Source: Marivivens geojensis (GTDB taxonomy: Bacteria; Pseudomonadota; Alphaproteobacteria; Rhodobacterales; Rhodobacteraceae). From it: 64,000 nt of DNA. Below, one piece after another: positions 7,737 through 17,930 of the stretch. Position numbers and translations under genes: made by a program. The notes beneath the pieces are model-generated. The model saw only the letters and a program-made list of their open reading frames with translations. It searched no databases and had not been told where the DNA came from. Every line of letters starts with the position of its first letter. Positions within the stretch are counted from its first letter, which is position 1. The DNA lies in contig NZ_JALKCU010000001.1 in assembly GCF_023540835.1 (NCBI RefSeq), positions 124,001 through 188,000 on the forward strand, in the 5' to 3' direction.

Positions 7737-10259
7737 TTACAGGCTGCGCTCGATTTCTTCACGTTCGAAGATCTCGATAACGTCACCTGGACGGATATCG
7801 TCATAGTTCTCGAACGCCATACCGCATTCCTGACCAGACAGAACCTCGGACACTTCATCTTTGAAGCGCTTGAGGGTCTTGAGAGTGCCTTCGTGGATAA
7901 CAACGTTATCACGCAGCAGGCGCACACCAGCCGAACGACGAGCCACGCCTTCGGTGACCAGACAGCCAGCTACTTTGCCGACGTTGGAAACCTTGAACAC
8001 CTCTTTGATGTTCGCGTAGCCGATGAAGTTCTCGCGGATTTCTGCGGACAGAAGGCCAGATGCAGCAGCTTTGATATCGTCAACAAGGTCATAAATGACC
8101 GAGTAGTAACGAATTTCAACGCCCTTCTGGTTCGCGGAGTTACGTGCCGGTGCGTTCGCACGGACGTTAAAGCCGATAACCGGAGTGCCCGATGCTTCTG
8201 CAAGACCAACGTCAGTCTCGGTGATCGCGCCAACGCCGTAATGAATGACGCGAACGCGAACTTCGTCGTTACCGACTTTTTCCAGCGCCTGAACGATAGC
8301 TTCAGCAGAACCCTGAACGTCAGCCTTAACAACAACGGGCAGCTCAGAAACGTTCTCGTCTTCTTTCGCTTTCGCCATCAGCTGTTCAAGGGTGGTCGCT
8401 GCACCTGCCGCTGCGCGTTTTTCTTTCGCAGCATGAGCACGGTATTCAGCAATCTCACGCGCCTGAGCTTCGGTTTCGGTGACGTTCAGAACGTCACCTG
8501 CTTCTGGAGTGCCGTTGAGACCAAGAACCTCTACAGGAACAGACGGGCCAGCCTCGTCTACACGCTCACCTTGGTCATTGATCAGCGCGCGGACTTTACC
8601 CCACTGCTCACCCACAACGAAGATGTCACCACGTTTCAGCGTACCGTTCTGAACCAGAACAGTTGCAACCGGACCGCGACCCACATCGAGTTGAGCTTCG
8701 ATCACAGCACCCTGAGCAGCACGGTTCGGGTTCGCTTTGAGTTCGAGAATCTCTGCCTGAAGCGCAATCGCTTCGAGGAGGCTGTCGAGACCCATGCCCG
8801 TTTTCGCCGAAACTTCAACGTCCTGAACGTCGCCAGACATCTTCTCGACCACGATTTCGTGCATCAAGAGGTCTGTACGGACCTTATCGGGGTTGGCTGC
8901 TGGTTTATCGCATTTGTTGATCGCAACGATCATCGGAACTTTCGCTGCTTTAGCGTGTGCGATTGCTTCGATGGTCTGCGGCATCACGGCGTCGTCTGCC
9001 GCAACAACGAGAACAACAATGTCTGTCACCTGAGCACCACGAGCACGCATAGACGTAAACGCCGCGTGACCCGGAGTGTCGAGGAACGACAGAACAGCTC
9101 CAGAGTCGGTGGTTACCTGATATGCACCGATGTGCTGGGTAATGCCGCCAGCTTCGCCAGATACAACGTTCGCCTTACGGATCGCGTCGAGAAGCGACGT
9201 CTTACCGTGGTCAACGTGGCCCATGATGGTGATGACCGGCGGACGCGGTTTCAGGTCTTCAGCTTTGTCCTGAACCTGTTCAATCGCCTGCTCAACGTCA
9301 GCATCCGACACACGCTGTACGCGGTGACCGAACTCTTCGATAATCAGTTCTGCGGTATCCGCGTCGATCGTCTGGTTCTGTGTCGCCATGATGCCGTTCT
9401 GCATCAAAGCTTTCACAACATCAGCCACACGTTCGGCCATGCGGTTTGCAAGTTCAGCAACGGTGATCGCTTCAGGAAGCTGGACGTCACGCACGATTTT
9501 CTCGCGCTGCATTTGTCCACCCATCGCTTTTTGACGGGCTTTCTCTTGCTTACGCTTCATCGCCGCCATCGAGCGGTGACGACCGTCACCACCTGCCAGC
9601 GCATCATTCAGCGAAAGCTTGCCAGAGCGGCGGCCACCATCACGCGATGCCACTTTGGCTTTCGCGTTTTTCGCGTCATCACGGGCGTCGTCACGTTGAC
9701 GATCAACCTTGCGCGGGCCAGCACCTACGGAACGACCAGAGCGGTCATCCTCAGCACCAGCAGGCGCAGCGGCTGCAGCAGGAGCCGGCGCAGCAGCGGC
9801 GGCTTTCTTTTCTGCGGCAGCAGCACGTGCAGCTTCTTCAGCTTCACGCTTCTTGCGCTCTTCTTCTTCCGCTTTCGCACGGAGCGCTTCTTCGCGCTCG
9901 CGCTCTTCGCGTTCTTTTGCCTCGATTTCGGCACGACGACGATCACGCTCTTCTTCGCGTGCTTTGTCTTCGGCCTCACGCCTTGCGGCATCTTCGGCTT
10001 CGCGGGCTTTCGCGACCGCGAGTGCTTTCATACGGCGTTCCAGTTCGGCATCCGAAATGCCTGCCGGACGCTTGGAGGGGTCACCTACAGTCGGTCGTGT
10101 CGTGCCACCAGGTTTGGCCGCACCCGGTTTCGGGACCACAACGCGTTTGCGCTTGGTCTCAACCACGACGTTCTTGGTGCGTCCGTGGCTGAAGCTCTGC
10201 TTCACATTTCCCGAACCGCCACGCAGACCAAGAGGTTTTTTTCCGTCGTTATCGCTCAT
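7737..10259 (-). CDS. infB: Translation initiation factor IF-2
   Basis: IF-2 is the GTPase that places initiator tRNA on the 30S subunit and promotes subunit joining. The protein has 840 residues. The N-terminal third is low-complexity: a basic segment (20-55), then a long charged Glu/Arg/Ala helix likely to form a coiled coil (about 71-152), then an Ala/Pro linker. The second IF2-N domain is near 260-315. The G domain begins at 347 with GHVDHGKT (G1), followed by DTPGHA (G3) and NKCD (G4), and then domains II-IV. It is the last gene of rimP-nusA-ylxR-infB, and its ATG overlaps the stop of the ylxR-like gene (ATGA). The terminator downstream closes the operon. Confidence 0.98.
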   Translation of the reverse strand: MSDNDGKKPLGLRGGSGNVKQSFSHGRTKNVVVETKRKRVVVPKPGAAKPGGTTRPTVGDPSKRPAGISDAELERRMKALAVAKAREAEDAARREAEDKAREEERDRRRAEIEAKEREEREREEALRAKAEEEERKKREAEEAARAAAAEKKAAAAAPAPAAAAAPAGAEDDRSGRSVGAGPRKVDRQRDDARDDAKNAKAKVASRDGGRRSGKLSLNDALAGGDGRHRSMAAMKRKQEKARQKAMGGQMQREKIVRDVQLPEAITVAELANRMAERVADVVKALMQNGIMATQNQTIDADTAELIIEEFGHRVQRVSDADVEQAIEQVQDKAEDLKPRPPVITIMGHVDHGKTSLLDAIRKANVVSGEAGGITQHIGAYQVTTDSGAVLSFLDTPGHAAFTSMRARGAQVTDIVVLVVAADDAVMPQTIEAIAHAKAAKVPMIVAINKCDKPAANPDKVRTDLLMHEIVVEKMSGDVQDVEVSAKTGMGLDSLLEAIALQAEILELKANPNRAAQGAVIEAQLDVGRGPVATVLVQNGTLKRGDIFVVGEQWGKVRALINDQGERVDEAGPSVPVEVLGLNGTPEAGDVLNVTETEAQAREIAEYRAHAAKEKRAAAGAATTLEQLMAKAKEDENVSELPVVVKADVQGSAEAIVQALEKVGNDEVRVRVIHYGVGAITETDVGLAEASGTPVIGFNVRANAPARNSANQKGVEIRYYSVIYDLVDDIKAAASGLLSAEIRENFIGYANIKEVFKVSNVGKVAGCLVTEGVARRSAGVRLLRDNVVIHEGTLKTLKRFKDEVSEVLSGQECGMAFENYDDIRPGDVIEIFEREEIERSL

Positions 10260-10891
10260 CTAGCTACTTTTTCCTTTCCGGTGGCCGAATTGCCGCCGTC
10301 AGTTATACGCATGCTTTTCAGCTTTGCGGCTTCCTCTACAACACGGTCGCTGAGTCCGCCATAAGCGAGCGCGCCATGTATCACACTTTGACGCCCGAAA
10401 GCCAAACCCAATTCATCAGCCGTGAGGCAGTCGAAATATCGGGCGCCTTCCGGCGTCCAGAGTTTGGTTTTTCCGCGCGCGGACCCATCGCTAGCTTGCA
10501 AGAGAACGCGAACACGTTCGCCGCCAGCCAACCAGTCCTTAACTTTCTCAAAACCCCCGATTGCATAGCCGCCCTTTCGAGCCAGTGCGATCAAATCTGT
10601 CACACGGCGCACAAGCTGGCGTTCCACATCATCGGCGAGCCCTTCAGGCACCGTCACCGGAGCCTTTGCAGATCGTGAAAAATGACCCTTTCCAGCCTGT
10701 TCCAGAGCACTGCGAGTGGCTGACACCCACATACCCCGACCGGGAAGTTTCTCCATCACATCAGGATAGACCTGATTATCAGGACCAACCACAAAGCGGA
10801 TCAACCCAGAGACAGGCTGAACTTCGCCAGTGACAATGCACTTGCGTTCAGTTTCCATATCTCGATTTTTATGTTGTCCGCCACGGGTCAT
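10256..10891 (-). CDS. YlxR (DUF448) RNA-binding protein with C-terminal L7Ae-like domain
   Basis: This 211-residue protein belongs to the YlxR/DUF448 family found between nusA and infB in most bacteria. In Bacillus the homologue is called RnpM and binds RNase P RNA. The N-terminal domain shows [17 protein letters not shown] and LPGRGMWVS (about 15-57), the family signature. The second half (about 85-175, [20 protein letters not shown] and following) resembles the L7Ae/YlxQ fold that is a separate gene in Firmicutes, so the alphaproteobacterial form is a natural fusion. MTRGG at the start fits related proteins. It is coupled by ATGA to infB and lies 18 bases after nusA. Its role here, RNase P or ribosome assembly, is inferred only. 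Confidence 0.88.
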   Translation of the reverse strand: MTRGGQHKNRDMETERKCIVTGEVQPVSGLIRFVVGPDNQVYPDVMEKLPGRGMWVSATRSALEQAGKGHFSRSAKAPVTVPEGLADDVERQLVRRVTDLIALARKGGYAIGGFEKVKDWLAGGERVRVLLQASDGSARGKTKLWTPEGARYFDCLTADELGLAFGRQSVIHGALAYGGLSDRVVEEAAKLKSMRITDGGNSATGKEKVAR

Positions 10892-10909
10892 TATAAAGAA
10901 CTCTGAGGA

Positions 10910-12517
10910 TTACTCCTCAGCCCCCTCTTCGATCTCATCTTCTGCGTCCGCTTCGAGTTCTTCAGGGTCAACCCAGCCAAGCATGACGCGAGCGGTCATG
11001 ATCATGTCCTGAGCTTCTTCAAGGCTCACGTCGAACTTCTCGAGGACGCCATCGTCCTTAACGCGTGCGCCATCCACAGTGGTCCAGCCGCCAGCCAATT
11101 CCCAGTCCGCGCAGGTCGCGAAATCTTCGAGCGATTTCACACCGTCTTCGGCCAAGGCTTCGATCATTTGCGGTGTCAGACCTTCGAATTCAACGAGGCT
11201 GTCTTCGACGCCCAACTCACGTGCACGTTCCATCGCTTTGCGGTTCTGGGCTTCCAGAACGTCACGAGCGCGCGCTTGCAGTTCATTCGCGGTGTCGTCA
11301 TCAACGCCGTCAATCACAAGCAGTTCGTCAATGTCAACGTAAGCAACTTCTTCGAGGTTGGTGAAGCCTTCGGACACCAGCAACTGAGCAAAGAACTCGT
11401 CGAGATCGAGGTTTTCCATGAACAACTTGGTGCGCACTTCGAACTCGGCCTGACGACGTTTGGATTCTTCTTCCTCGGTCATGATGTCAATGTCGAGGCC
11501 AGTCAGCTGCGACGCCAGACGCACGTTCTGACCACGGCGACCAATCGCGAGCGACAGCTGCTCTTCAGGAACAACGACTTCGATTTTGCCAGCTTCTTCG
11601 TCCAGAACCACTTTCGACACTTCTGCGGGCTGCAGTGCGTTCACGAGGAAGGTTGGTGTGTCTTCGTTCCACGGAATGATGTCGATTTTCTCGCCCTGAA
11701 GCTCGTTCACAACGGCCTGAACACGGCTACCGCGCATACCGACGCAAGCGCCGACAGGATCGATCGAGTTGTCGAACGAGATAACAGCGATCTTAGCGCG
11801 CGAACCTGGGTCACGTGCGACAGCTTTGATCTCGATGATGCCTTCGTAGATTTCCGGCACTTCCATTTTGAAGAGCTCAGCCATGAACTCGGGAGCGGTG
11901 CGCGACAGGAAGATCTGCGGGCCACGAGGTTCACGACGAACGTCTTTAACATACGCACGAATGCGGTCACCCGGGCGGTATGCTTCGCGGCCGATTTTCT
12001 CGTTGCGACGCAGAACAGCTTCACCAGCACCTACGTCAACAATGACGTTGCCGTATTCTTCGCGCTTAACGGAACCGTTGATGATGGTGCCTGCGCGGTC
12101 TTTGAATTCTTCGTACTGCTTGTCACGCTCAGCTTCGCGGACTTTCTGAAGGATAACCTGCTTTGCGGATTGAGCAGCAATACGGCCCAATTCAACTGGC
12201 GGAACTTCTTCAGAGAATTCGTCACCAATTTGCGGGTCAGCCATATACTGTTTGGCCTGCTCAACGGTGAACTCAGCCTGATAGTTTTCAAGATCTTCGT
12301 CAGCAACAACGGTACGGACGCGGGTAAAGGTTGCTTTACCAGTCTTGCGGTCGATCGACACGCGAATGTCCATCTCCGAGCCGTAGCGCGATTTCGCTGC
12401 ACGAGCGAGCGACTCTTCCATCGCTTCGACGACCAAGTTCGGGTCGATCATTTTCTCGCGGGCTACGGCTTCGGCTGTTTGCAGCAGCTCAAGCTGGTTG
12501 GCAGAGGTAATTGCCAT
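10910..12517 (-). CDS. nusA: Transcription termination/antitermination factor NusA
   Basis: NusA binds RNA polymerase and nascent RNA, affects pausing, and takes part in rho-dependent and intrinsic termination and in rRNA antitermination. The order of domains in the 535 residues is N-terminal polymerase-binding domain (1-130), S1 (about 135-200), KH1 and KH2 (about 205-345, with GMRGSRVQAVVNEL and IGRRGQNVRLASQL), then two acidic C-terminal repeats with helix-hairpin-helix character (about 360-515) and a Glu-rich tail. It is in the rimP operon, 5 bases after rimP. The operon leader ends in a terminator hairpin, which fits feedback by NusA as known in E. coli, though that link is inference. 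Confidence 0.98.
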   Translation of the reverse strand: MAITSANQLELLQTAEAVAREKMIDPNLVVEAMEESLARAAKSRYGSEMDIRVSIDRKTGKATFTRVRTVVADEDLENYQAEFTVEQAKQYMADPQIGDEFSEEVPPVELGRIAAQSAKQVILQKVREAERDKQYEEFKDRAGTIINGSVKREEYGNVIVDVGAGEAVLRRNEKIGREAYRPGDRIRAYVKDVRREPRGPQIFLSRTAPEFMAELFKMEVPEIYEGIIEIKAVARDPGSRAKIAVISFDNSIDPVGACVGMRGSRVQAVVNELQGEKIDIIPWNEDTPTFLVNALQPAEVSKVVLDEEAGKIEVVVPEEQLSLAIGRRGQNVRLASQLTGLDIDIMTEEEESKRRQAEFEVRTKLFMENLDLDEFFAQLLVSEGFTNLEEVAYVDIDELLVIDGVDDDTANELQARARDVLEAQNRKAMERARELGVEDSLVEFEGLTPQMIEALAEDGVKSLEDFATCADWELAGGWTTVDGARVKDDGVLEKFDVSLEEAQDMIMTARVMLGWVDPEELEADAEDEIEEGAEE

Positions 12518-12522
12518 ATCTA

Positions 12523-13110
12523 TTACTCCTCGTCGCCATCAATGATGGTTTCAACTTCATCATACTGGGCCTCATCGATTTGGCCCTTGTCTTTGCGACC
12601 GCGCAGAACTTCGCGGATCAATTCGTCTGTCAGCACCAATTTGGCATCTGACAGCCAGTCGAATTTCAGACCGATGGTGATGTCTTCGCCCTGCTCATCA
12701 AGCGTGATCAGAACTTCATCACCTTCGACGCCAGCAAGCTGGCCTTTAAAGCGCCGACGACCGTCGATCATCTCGCTGGTTTCGATCTTGGCCTCATTGC
12801 CGGCCCATTGCTCGAAATCCTTAAGACGAGTCAGCGGACGATCGATACCGGGGGACGAGACTTCGAGGCTGTAAGCCTCAATAATCGGGTCCTCGACGTC
12901 GAGCGTTGCCGAAAGCGCAGTCGAAATCTTAGCGCAGTCATCCACCTCGATGGTGCCATCGGGCTTCTGCGCCATAACCTGCAAGGTGGTTTCCTTGAGG
13001 CTTTTCATCAAACGGACACGCACAACTTCGTACCCCATGTCCTCAATGACAGGGGTGATAATTTCGGCGATCCGGCGGTCCAATGCCGCCTTGGCGATCA
13101 GATCAGTCAT
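12523..13110 (-). CDS. rimP: Ribosome maturation factor RimP
   Basis: RimP assists assembly of the 30S subunit. The protein is 195 residues with the usual two domains: an N-terminal alpha/beta domain ([20 protein letters not shown], then [18 protein letters not shown] and [11 protein letters not shown]) and a C-terminal SH3-like barrel (about 95-165). A charged tail rich in Asp and Glu follows. The ATG at 13110 has GGAG at 13116-13119 on the minus strand, directly after the leader terminator. It is the first gene of the nusA-infB operon, so its level depends on read-through of that hairpin. Confidence 0.97.
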   Translation of the reverse strand: MTDLIAKAALDRRIAEIITPVIEDMGYEVVRVRLMKSLKETTLQVMAQKPDGTIEVDDCAKISTALSATLDVEDPIIEAYSLEVSSPGIDRPLTRLKDFEQWAGNEAKIETSEMIDGRRRFKGQLAGVEGDEVLITLDEQGEDITIGLKFDWLSDAKLVLTDELIREVLRGRKDKGQIDEAQYDEVETIIDGDEE

Positions 13111-13120
13111 CTGTTCTCCA

Positions 13121-13198
13121 AAAACAAAAAAACGGGCTCGCGGCCCGTCGATCTTTCCCGGTGGAGCATCGGGTCGGAACCGTCAGCGCCGCTGTTGA
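13121..13198 (-). promoter_or_regulatory. rimP leader with terminator hairpin (attenuator)
   Basis: Between the likely transcription start near 13197 and the rimP Shine-Dalgarno sequence lies an RNA leader of about 75 bases. It ends in the stem ACGGGC/GCCCGT (13132-13137 with 13143-13148) followed on the minus strand by seven Ts (13125-13131 region), a complete intrinsic terminator a few bases upstream of the first gene. A terminator after the promoter and before the first gene is the layout of an attenuator. A 'rimP leader' has been described in alphaproteobacteria on this basis. Confidence 0.75.
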
Positions 13199-13203
13199 GA
13201 GGC

Positions 13204-13232
13204 CATATAGGCCCATACTGCTGAGTCTGCAA
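13204..13232 (-). promoter_or_regulatory. Probable promoter of the rimP-nusA-ylxR-infB operon
   Basis: On the minus strand there is a -35 TTGCAG (13227-13232), a 17-base spacer and a -10 TATATG (13204-13209). The -35 lies ten bases after the stop codon of the binding-protein gene. Confidence 0.55.
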
Positions 13233-13241
13233 GGGAAACCG

Positions 13242-14768
13242 TTAGGCCACCCACCACCGTTCTGCCATCCGCGCGTTATCCATCGGCCAAAGGTTGCCAA
13301 TCGACGTGGGCGTAGCAACCCGATCCGACCTTGCACCGATCCAATTTGCAAAAGCAGGAATAATTGCGCCGCCCTGATCGCGCAGGATTTTCTGCATTTC
13401 AGCATAGAGATCCGACCGCAGATCGGGATCAAATTCCGCCCGCGCCGCGACCAACAGCTGCTCGAACCGTCCATCCGCCCAGCGCGTATCATTCCAAGGG
13501 CTGCCTGCGTGGTATGCCGTCGAGAGCATCCAGTCTTCGGTCACTCGACCCGACCAATAAGTGGCCGTAAAGGGCTGGCCCCCGAACGTGTCTCCCCAAT
13601 AGCCGACGGATGCCGCCTCTTTGATCTGAATATCAATGCCCGCAGGGGCGGCGGCCGTGCGAAAAAGTTCAGCCGCGGACGAATGCATCGCAACATCGGA
13701 CGTGAACAGATCAACCGAAACCTTCGACAATCCAGCCTGACGCAAATGCCATGCGGCGCGCTCAGGATCATGGGCCAAAGGCGCAAGCCCTGCATAGAAC
13801 TGGTTCGCGGGTCCAATCGGGCTATCCGCTGCAACTCGTCCGTGACCATGCAGCACCTGATCAACAATCGCCTGCCGATCAATGCCATGCTTGAGCGCCA
13901 GACGAACATTCAGATCATCGAACGGAGCCGTATCTGTCCGCATTCCAAACGCGAGGTGCATATTCCCCGTCGTCTCAACGATATTTATGCGTGGATGCGT
14001 CGAAAGCCTCGATACGGCGGCAGGGTCCACACGATCCACAGCATCCACTTGCCCCGTAAGAAGCGCATTCATCCGCCGCGCACGATCATTCATCGCCACG
14101 AACTCTATTCGATCGAACCAACCAGCCGTGCCGTCTTTGTAATGGCTCTGCACGCGACGCCCGACAAACCGTATCCCCGGTTCAAAGGTCTCAACGCGGT
14201 AGAGGCCAGTGCCGATCCCATCCGCGATCGCTTCATCGATCTGGCCCGAGGGGTAGATGATCAGGTGATAGTCGGACAGCAAATATGGAAAATCCGCATT
14301 CCCTGACGTCAGCGTGAATCGCACCTGATGGTCAGACAAACGGGAAATATCTTGGATACCATCGACAATGACACGTGCGCCCGATGCCGTACCGCGATGG
14401 AAATCGAAGCTGTCGATCACATCCTGCGCGACAAACGGTTTTCCGTTGTGAAAGGTCACGCCACGCCGCAAGGCAACCGTCCAAATCCGTCCGTCCGCCG
14501 ATGACTCCCAACTCTCGGCGAGTTCACCAACCAATGACCCATCCGCAGTTACTTCGGTCAAACAATCAAAGACAGCGCCCTGTCCGCAAGCAATCATAAA
14601 GCTGTCTGAAAACGTCCGTGCATCCCAACTGTCCAAAGGCGATGCCCCCGACAGACCAACAATGAGTCGCCCACCAACGGAACCCGCCCGCGCCGATACA
14701 CCCGATGCAGTCAAAACCGCAGCGGCGATACCGTATTTCAGCAGGTTTCTTCGTTTGTAGGACTGCAC
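13242..14768 (-). CDS. ABC transporter substrate-binding protein, peptide/nickel (SBP_bac_5) family
   Basis: This 508-residue extracytoplasmic binding protein is of the DppA/OppA type, which bring peptides or related solutes to an ABC importer. The start KRRNLLKYGIAAAVLTASG is a twin-arginine-like signal ending near ARA, so export through Tat is likely. The body shows LIVGLSGASPLDSWDART, ESWESSADGRIWTVALRRGVTFHNGKPF and DVIDSFDFHR, standard for the family. No permease or ATPase gene is nearby on either side, so it is an orphan here or its partners lie elsewhere. Its stop is just before the rimP operon promoter, and no separate terminator is seen in between. The substrate is unknown. Confidence 0.9.
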   Translation of the reverse strand: MQSYKRRNLLKYGIAAAVLTASGVSARAGSVGGRLIVGLSGASPLDSWDARTFSDSFMIACGQGAVFDCLTEVTADGSLVGELAESWESSADGRIWTVALRRGVTFHNGKPFVAQDVIDSFDFHRGTASGARVIVDGIQDISRLSDHQVRFTLTSGNADFPYLLSDYHLIIYPSGQIDEAIADGIGTGLYRVETFEPGIRFVGRRVQSHYKDGTAGWFDRIEFVAMNDRARRMNALLTGQVDAVDRVDPAAVSRLSTHPRINIVETTGNMHLAFGMRTDTAPFDDLNVRLALKHGIDRQAIVDQVLHGHGRVAADSPIGPANQFYAGLAPLAHDPERAAWHLRQAGLSKVSVDLFTSDVAMHSSAAELFRTAAAPAGIDIQIKEAASVGYWGDTFGGQPFTATYWSGRVTEDWMLSTAYHAGSPWNDTRWADGRFEQLLVAARAEFDPDLRSDLYAEMQKILRDQGGAIIPAFANWIGARSDRVATPTSIGNLWPMDNARMAERWWVA

Positions 14769-14893
14769 CTGTGCAGACTCCGTTTGACTTCAACTTGAAC
14801 ACCGTAGCGAAGCAAATCGCTTGGGTCCATGCCATCCACGAACTTGTGGCAGGCCATCAGGTTACCTGCGGCCCCCATATGGACGCATGGTCA

Positions 14894-15868
14894 TTAGAAC
14901 TCTGCCGCGATCTCATCCATGATCCGCACTAATTCCCGCGTGATCCCTGGTTCAGACAGCGCATGGCCCGCCTGTGGGATCATCCGCATCCGCGAACCAA
15001 TCCAGCCTTTGTGCAATTTGTAAGCCGAGGTCGGCGGGCAGATCATGTCATAACGACCTTGGACAATGTGGCCGGGGATGCCTCTTAGCCGGTGGAGGTT
15101 GTTCAAGATCGCGGTTTCTTCGGTCAGAAACCCTTTGTTGATAAAGTAATGGTTCTCTAACCGCGAAAATGCCCGCGCGTATTCACCGGGTGCTTCGCCT
15201 GCAAAGCCGTTAGATTCGATGGATGCAAGCGCGTTCTCCCAATTGGCCCAAGCCCGCGCGTAACGAGTTTCCTCCATCAGGTTTCCGCTGAACAAACGGC
15301 GGTGATAGGCGCCAATCATATCGTCCCGCTCTTCCTCGGGAATGAGGCTTTCGAAACGGGCCCAAAGGTCGGGCCAGAATGCACCCGCACCACCGCCATA
15401 GAACCAATCCAACTCGGGATCAGTCATCAGGAATACGCCGCGTAGGATCAAACCTGACACGCGTTCAGGATGGGTCTGAGCGTAGATCAATGCGAGCGTC
15501 GCGCCCCAGCTTCCGCCAAAGGCAAACCAGCGCCCGATATTCAGGGTCTCGCGGATCTTCTCCATATCCGCGACGAGGTCCCACGTCGTGTTCGCCTCTG
15601 TGCTCGCATGAGGCAAGGACCTACCGCATCCACGCTGATCGAACAGAACGATACGATACACCTCTGGGTCGAAATAACGACGCATGGCGGGGCTACATCC
15701 TCCACCCGGTCCACCGTGAACAACTATGACAGGCACACCGTCACGCCGACCACATTGTTCGACATACACTCTGTGCCCGTCACCCACATCCAGCATCTGC
15801 TGGTCAAATGGGTCGATCGGGGGATAAAGGTGCGGCACCGCGCGTCTTTGACCTGAGACTTTGTCCAT
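14894..15868 (-). CDS. pip: Prolyl aminopeptidase
   Basis: This 324-residue alpha/beta hydrolase of peptidase family S33 removes N-terminal proline from peptides in the cytoplasm. Motifs are [10 protein letters not shown] (51-60, oxyanion hole), the nucleophile in GGSWGA with S120, a likely catalytic Asp near 274 (GRYDMICPP) and His near 302 (AGHALSEPG). The frame stays open upstream, but I choose ATG 15868 because AGAGGTGAC stands before it and homologues begin at this point with a [15 protein letters not shown] segment. It is divergent from ubiG, with 55 bases in between. A gap of 125 bases separates it from the binding-protein gene downstream, in which I see nothing. Confidence 0.95.
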   Translation of the reverse strand: MDKVSGQRRAVPHLYPPIDPFDQQMLDVGDGHRVYVEQCGRRDGVPVIVVHGGPGGGCSPAMRRYFDPEVYRIVLFDQRGCGRSLPHASTEANTTWDLVADMEKIRETLNIGRWFAFGGSWGATLALIYAQTHPERVSGLILRGVFLMTDPELDWFYGGGAGAFWPDLWARFESLIPEEERDDMIGAYHRRLFSGNLMEETRYARAWANWENALASIESNGFAGEAPGEYARAFSRLENHYFINKGFLTEETAILNNLHRLRGIPGHIVQGRYDMICPPTSAYKLHKGWIGSRMRMIPQAGHALSEPGITRELVRIMDEIAAEF

Positions 15869-15923
15869 GTCACCTCTATATAGCACGGTAAACCGCCAGA
15901 CCATTCCCCCTTTGGAGGCAAAG

Positions 15924-16661
15924 ATGACCCAGACGACCGTTGATCCCGCAGAAGTTGCCAAATTCGAAGCTATGGCCGCAGAATGGTGGGATCTTGAGGG
16001 CAAATTCAAGCCGCTCCACATGATGAACCCGATCCGGCTGAAATACATAACCGAGCAAATCGCAGCAGAATTTGGTCGTGATCTGGACAATGACAAACCT
16101 TTTTCAGGCCTGCGGATACTCGACATCGGTTGTGGCGGTGGTTTGTTGTGCGAACCGATGGCACGTTTGGGGGCAACGATTGTCGGCGTCGATGCCGCGG
16201 AGCGGAACATCCCCGTAGCCCAAGCCCACGCCCGTCAATCAGGCCTCGACATCGACTACCGTTGGACCACCGCCGAAACGATGGCCGCCGCAGGGGAGCA
16301 GTTCGATGTGGTTCTCAACATGGAAGTTGTTGAACATGTGGCCGATCCATTGGCTTACCTGACCGCGTGTCAGCAGCTTTTGAAACAGGGGGGTCTGCAC
16401 ATCTGTTCGACCATCAACCGCAACCCCAAGAGCTTTGCCGTTGCGATTCTGGGAGCAGAGTACGTGATGCGCTGGCTACCAAAAGGCACGCATGAATGGT
16501 CAAAGTTCATCACTCCAGACGAACTCTATGACTTGATCCGGAAAGGCGGCCTCGACCCCGTTGATCGCAAAGGATTCGTGTTCAATCCAGTGCTATGGAC
16601 ATGGTCAATCAGTGATCGCGACCTATCGGTGAACTACGTCACCGCATCGATCAAACGTTAA
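15924..16661 (+). CDS. ubiG: Ubiquinone biosynthesis O-methyltransferase UbiG
   Basis: UbiG carries out the two O-methylations of ubiquinone synthesis using S-adenosylmethionine. The 245-residue protein opens with [20 protein letters not shown], a hallmark of the family. The SAM-binding motif I is [20 protein letters not shown], and the later segments [11 protein letters not shown] and [20 protein letters not shown] are typical. The start at ATG 15924 follows GGAGG. Its TAA overlaps the TAA of the convergent MarR gene on the four bases TTAA (16658-16661), so no terminator stands between the two. Confidence 0.97.
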   Translation: MTQTTVDPAEVAKFEAMAAEWWDLEGKFKPLHMMNPIRLKYITEQIAAEFGRDLDNDKPFSGLRILDIGCGGGLLCEPMARLGATIVGVDAAERNIPVAQAHARQSGLDIDYRWTTAETMAAAGEQFDVVLNMEVVEHVADPLAYLTACQQLLKQGGLHICSTINRNPKSFAVAILGAEYVMRWLPKGTHEWSKFITPDELYDLIRKGGLDPVDRKGFVFNPVLWTWSISDRDLSVNYVTASIKR

Positions 16662-17101
16662 TCGTTTTCGCTCAGCTGCAACCGCAGCTCACGCAAGACA
16701 GGCAAAACGGCGCGGACTTTTTCTGCGCCGACTTTATCAACGAGACCAGCAATCACTGGTGTCATAGCGGCAAGCGCCGCATCACGTGCAGCAAGACCCG
16801 CAGGGCTAATAGCTACCAGCTTGCGCCGCGCATCGTCCCAATCGGGACGAATATGAACCCAACCCGCCCAATCCAATTTGCCCAACGTATTCGTCATCGC
16901 TCCACGGGTGAGGTGAAACGTCTTTGCCAATTGCGCTGGCGTGCGTTCATCACCGGCATGAGCAAGGTGATTGAGAACGGAAAAATGGGACAACTCCATA
17001 CCCTTGGGCAGCACGCGAACCACATTGGCGCGAGCCAACTGATCCACGGTCAGGATCTCGCTAAAGAGCGAAACGGCAAGGTTATTTGAATTCTTGTCCA
17101 T
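16658..17101 (-). CDS. MarR family transcriptional regulator
   Basis: This 147-residue winged-helix protein of the MarR family usually binds a palindromic operator as a dimer and is released by a small ligand or oxidation. The DNA-binding part is [20 protein letters not shown], then [20 protein letters not shown] and the wing [12 protein letters not shown] (about 36-100). The ends are helical dimerisation segments. I start at ATG 17101, which follows AGGGGA and overlaps the end of the amidase gene by 20 bases. A longer frame upstream lacks such a site. It lies in a comF-grxC-amidase-marR series on the minus strand. Its target is unknown and no cysteine sensor is seen. Confidence 0.9.
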   Translation of the reverse strand: MDKNSNNLAVSLFSEILTVDQLARANVVRVLPKGMELSHFSVLNHLAHAGDERTPAQLAKTFHLTRGAMTNTLGKLDWAGWVHIRPDWDDARRKLVAISPAGLAARDAALAAMTPVIAGLVDKVGAEKVRAVLPVLRELRLQLSEND

Positions 17102-17930
17102 CCGGTCCCCTAAAAACTCGATCATGCAACAAAGACGGTACGCGCGCCCGTGCTTGTGCCACCTCATCGGGGTTCAAATCAATGAAAACAATGCCTTCGT
17201 CCACTCCAGCATCGACTAAAACTTCTCCCCAAGGGGAGATTACCATCGAATGACCGTAGGTTTGACGTGGTTTGCCCGAATGCACCGAGTGATTGCCTGT
17301 TTGTGCAGCAGCCAGAACATAAGCCCCGTTTTCAATCGCGCGCGCCCGCAAGAGAGGTTCCCAATGCGCGGCTCCCGTGACGGGTGAAAACGCAGCGGGG
17401 GCCAGTAGGATCGTCGCGCCCGCCTGACACAAAGCGCGATGCAAATACGGGAACCGAACGTCGTAACACACTGTCAGCCCCAAGGTGCCAAAGGGCGTTT
17501 CGCATGTCACCGCCTCTTCCCCCGGTCGGAACCCAGCAGATTCGCGAAACGTCTCAGTCTCAGAGACCTGCACGTCGAACATATGGATCTTGTCGTATCG
17601 GGCGCGGATCGACCCATCGGGCGCGATCACAAAAGACCGATTGGCAAAACGCCCATCGCTGTCCCCCGTTTTGATCGCGAGTGACCCGATGGCGAGCCAA
17701 ATTCCATGCTCTGCCGCAGCTTGGCGCAGCCCAGCCAAAACGGGATCATCTGCTTCGAGATGTAGAACGTCATTCTGATGCTGTCGGTCTTGGCTAATAA
17801 TATTGGTCACTTCAGGTGTGAGAACGAACCCCGCACCACCTGCAACGGCCTCAGCCATCATCTCTATGACCCGAGACAGGTTCGTCAGCGGATCATCACA
17901 TGAACAGATCTGTAAAAGCGCGGCCCTCAC
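17082..17930 (-). CDS. Carbon-nitrogen hydrolase (nitrilase superfamily, Nit-like amidase)
   Basis: The protein has 282 residues and the Glu-Lys-Cys triad of the nitrilase superfamily: E40 (LTPEVTN), K114 (RYDKIHMFDV) and C155 (GLTVCYDVRFPYLHRAL). The family is close to Nit1/Nit2, which in other organisms hydrolyse deaminated glutathione or omega-amides of 2-oxo acids. Deaminated glutathione amidase would fit the adjacent glutaredoxin gene, and I consider that the best guess. The ATG overlaps the grxC TGA (ATGA at 17927-17930), so coupling is likely. It overlaps the MarR gene by 20 bases. Ordinary amide hydrolysis of other substrates is possible. Confidence 0.9.
   Translation of the reverse strand: MRAALLQICSCDDPLTNLSRVIEMMAEAVAGGAGFVLTPEVTNIISQDRQHQNDVLHLEADDPVLAGLRQAAAEHGIWLAIGSLAIKTGDSDGRFANRSFVIAPDGSIRARYDKIHMFDVQVSETETFRESAGFRPGEEAVTCETPFGTLGLTVCYDVRFPYLHRALCQAGATILLAPAAFSPVTGAAHWEPLLRARAIENGAYVLAAAQTGNHSVHSGKPRQTYGHSMVISPWGEVLVDAGVDEGIVFIDLNPDEVAQARARVPSLLHDRVFRGPDGQEFK

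Noticed and set aside
7893-10364. An 823-codon open frame antisense to infB
   Set aside because: It is the mirror of the repetitive, charged infB sequence; the protein has Phe/Cys/Arg-rich nonsense composition.
11168-12874. A 568-codon open frame antisense to nusA and rimP
   Set aside because: It spans two sure genes on the other strand and lacks any domain.
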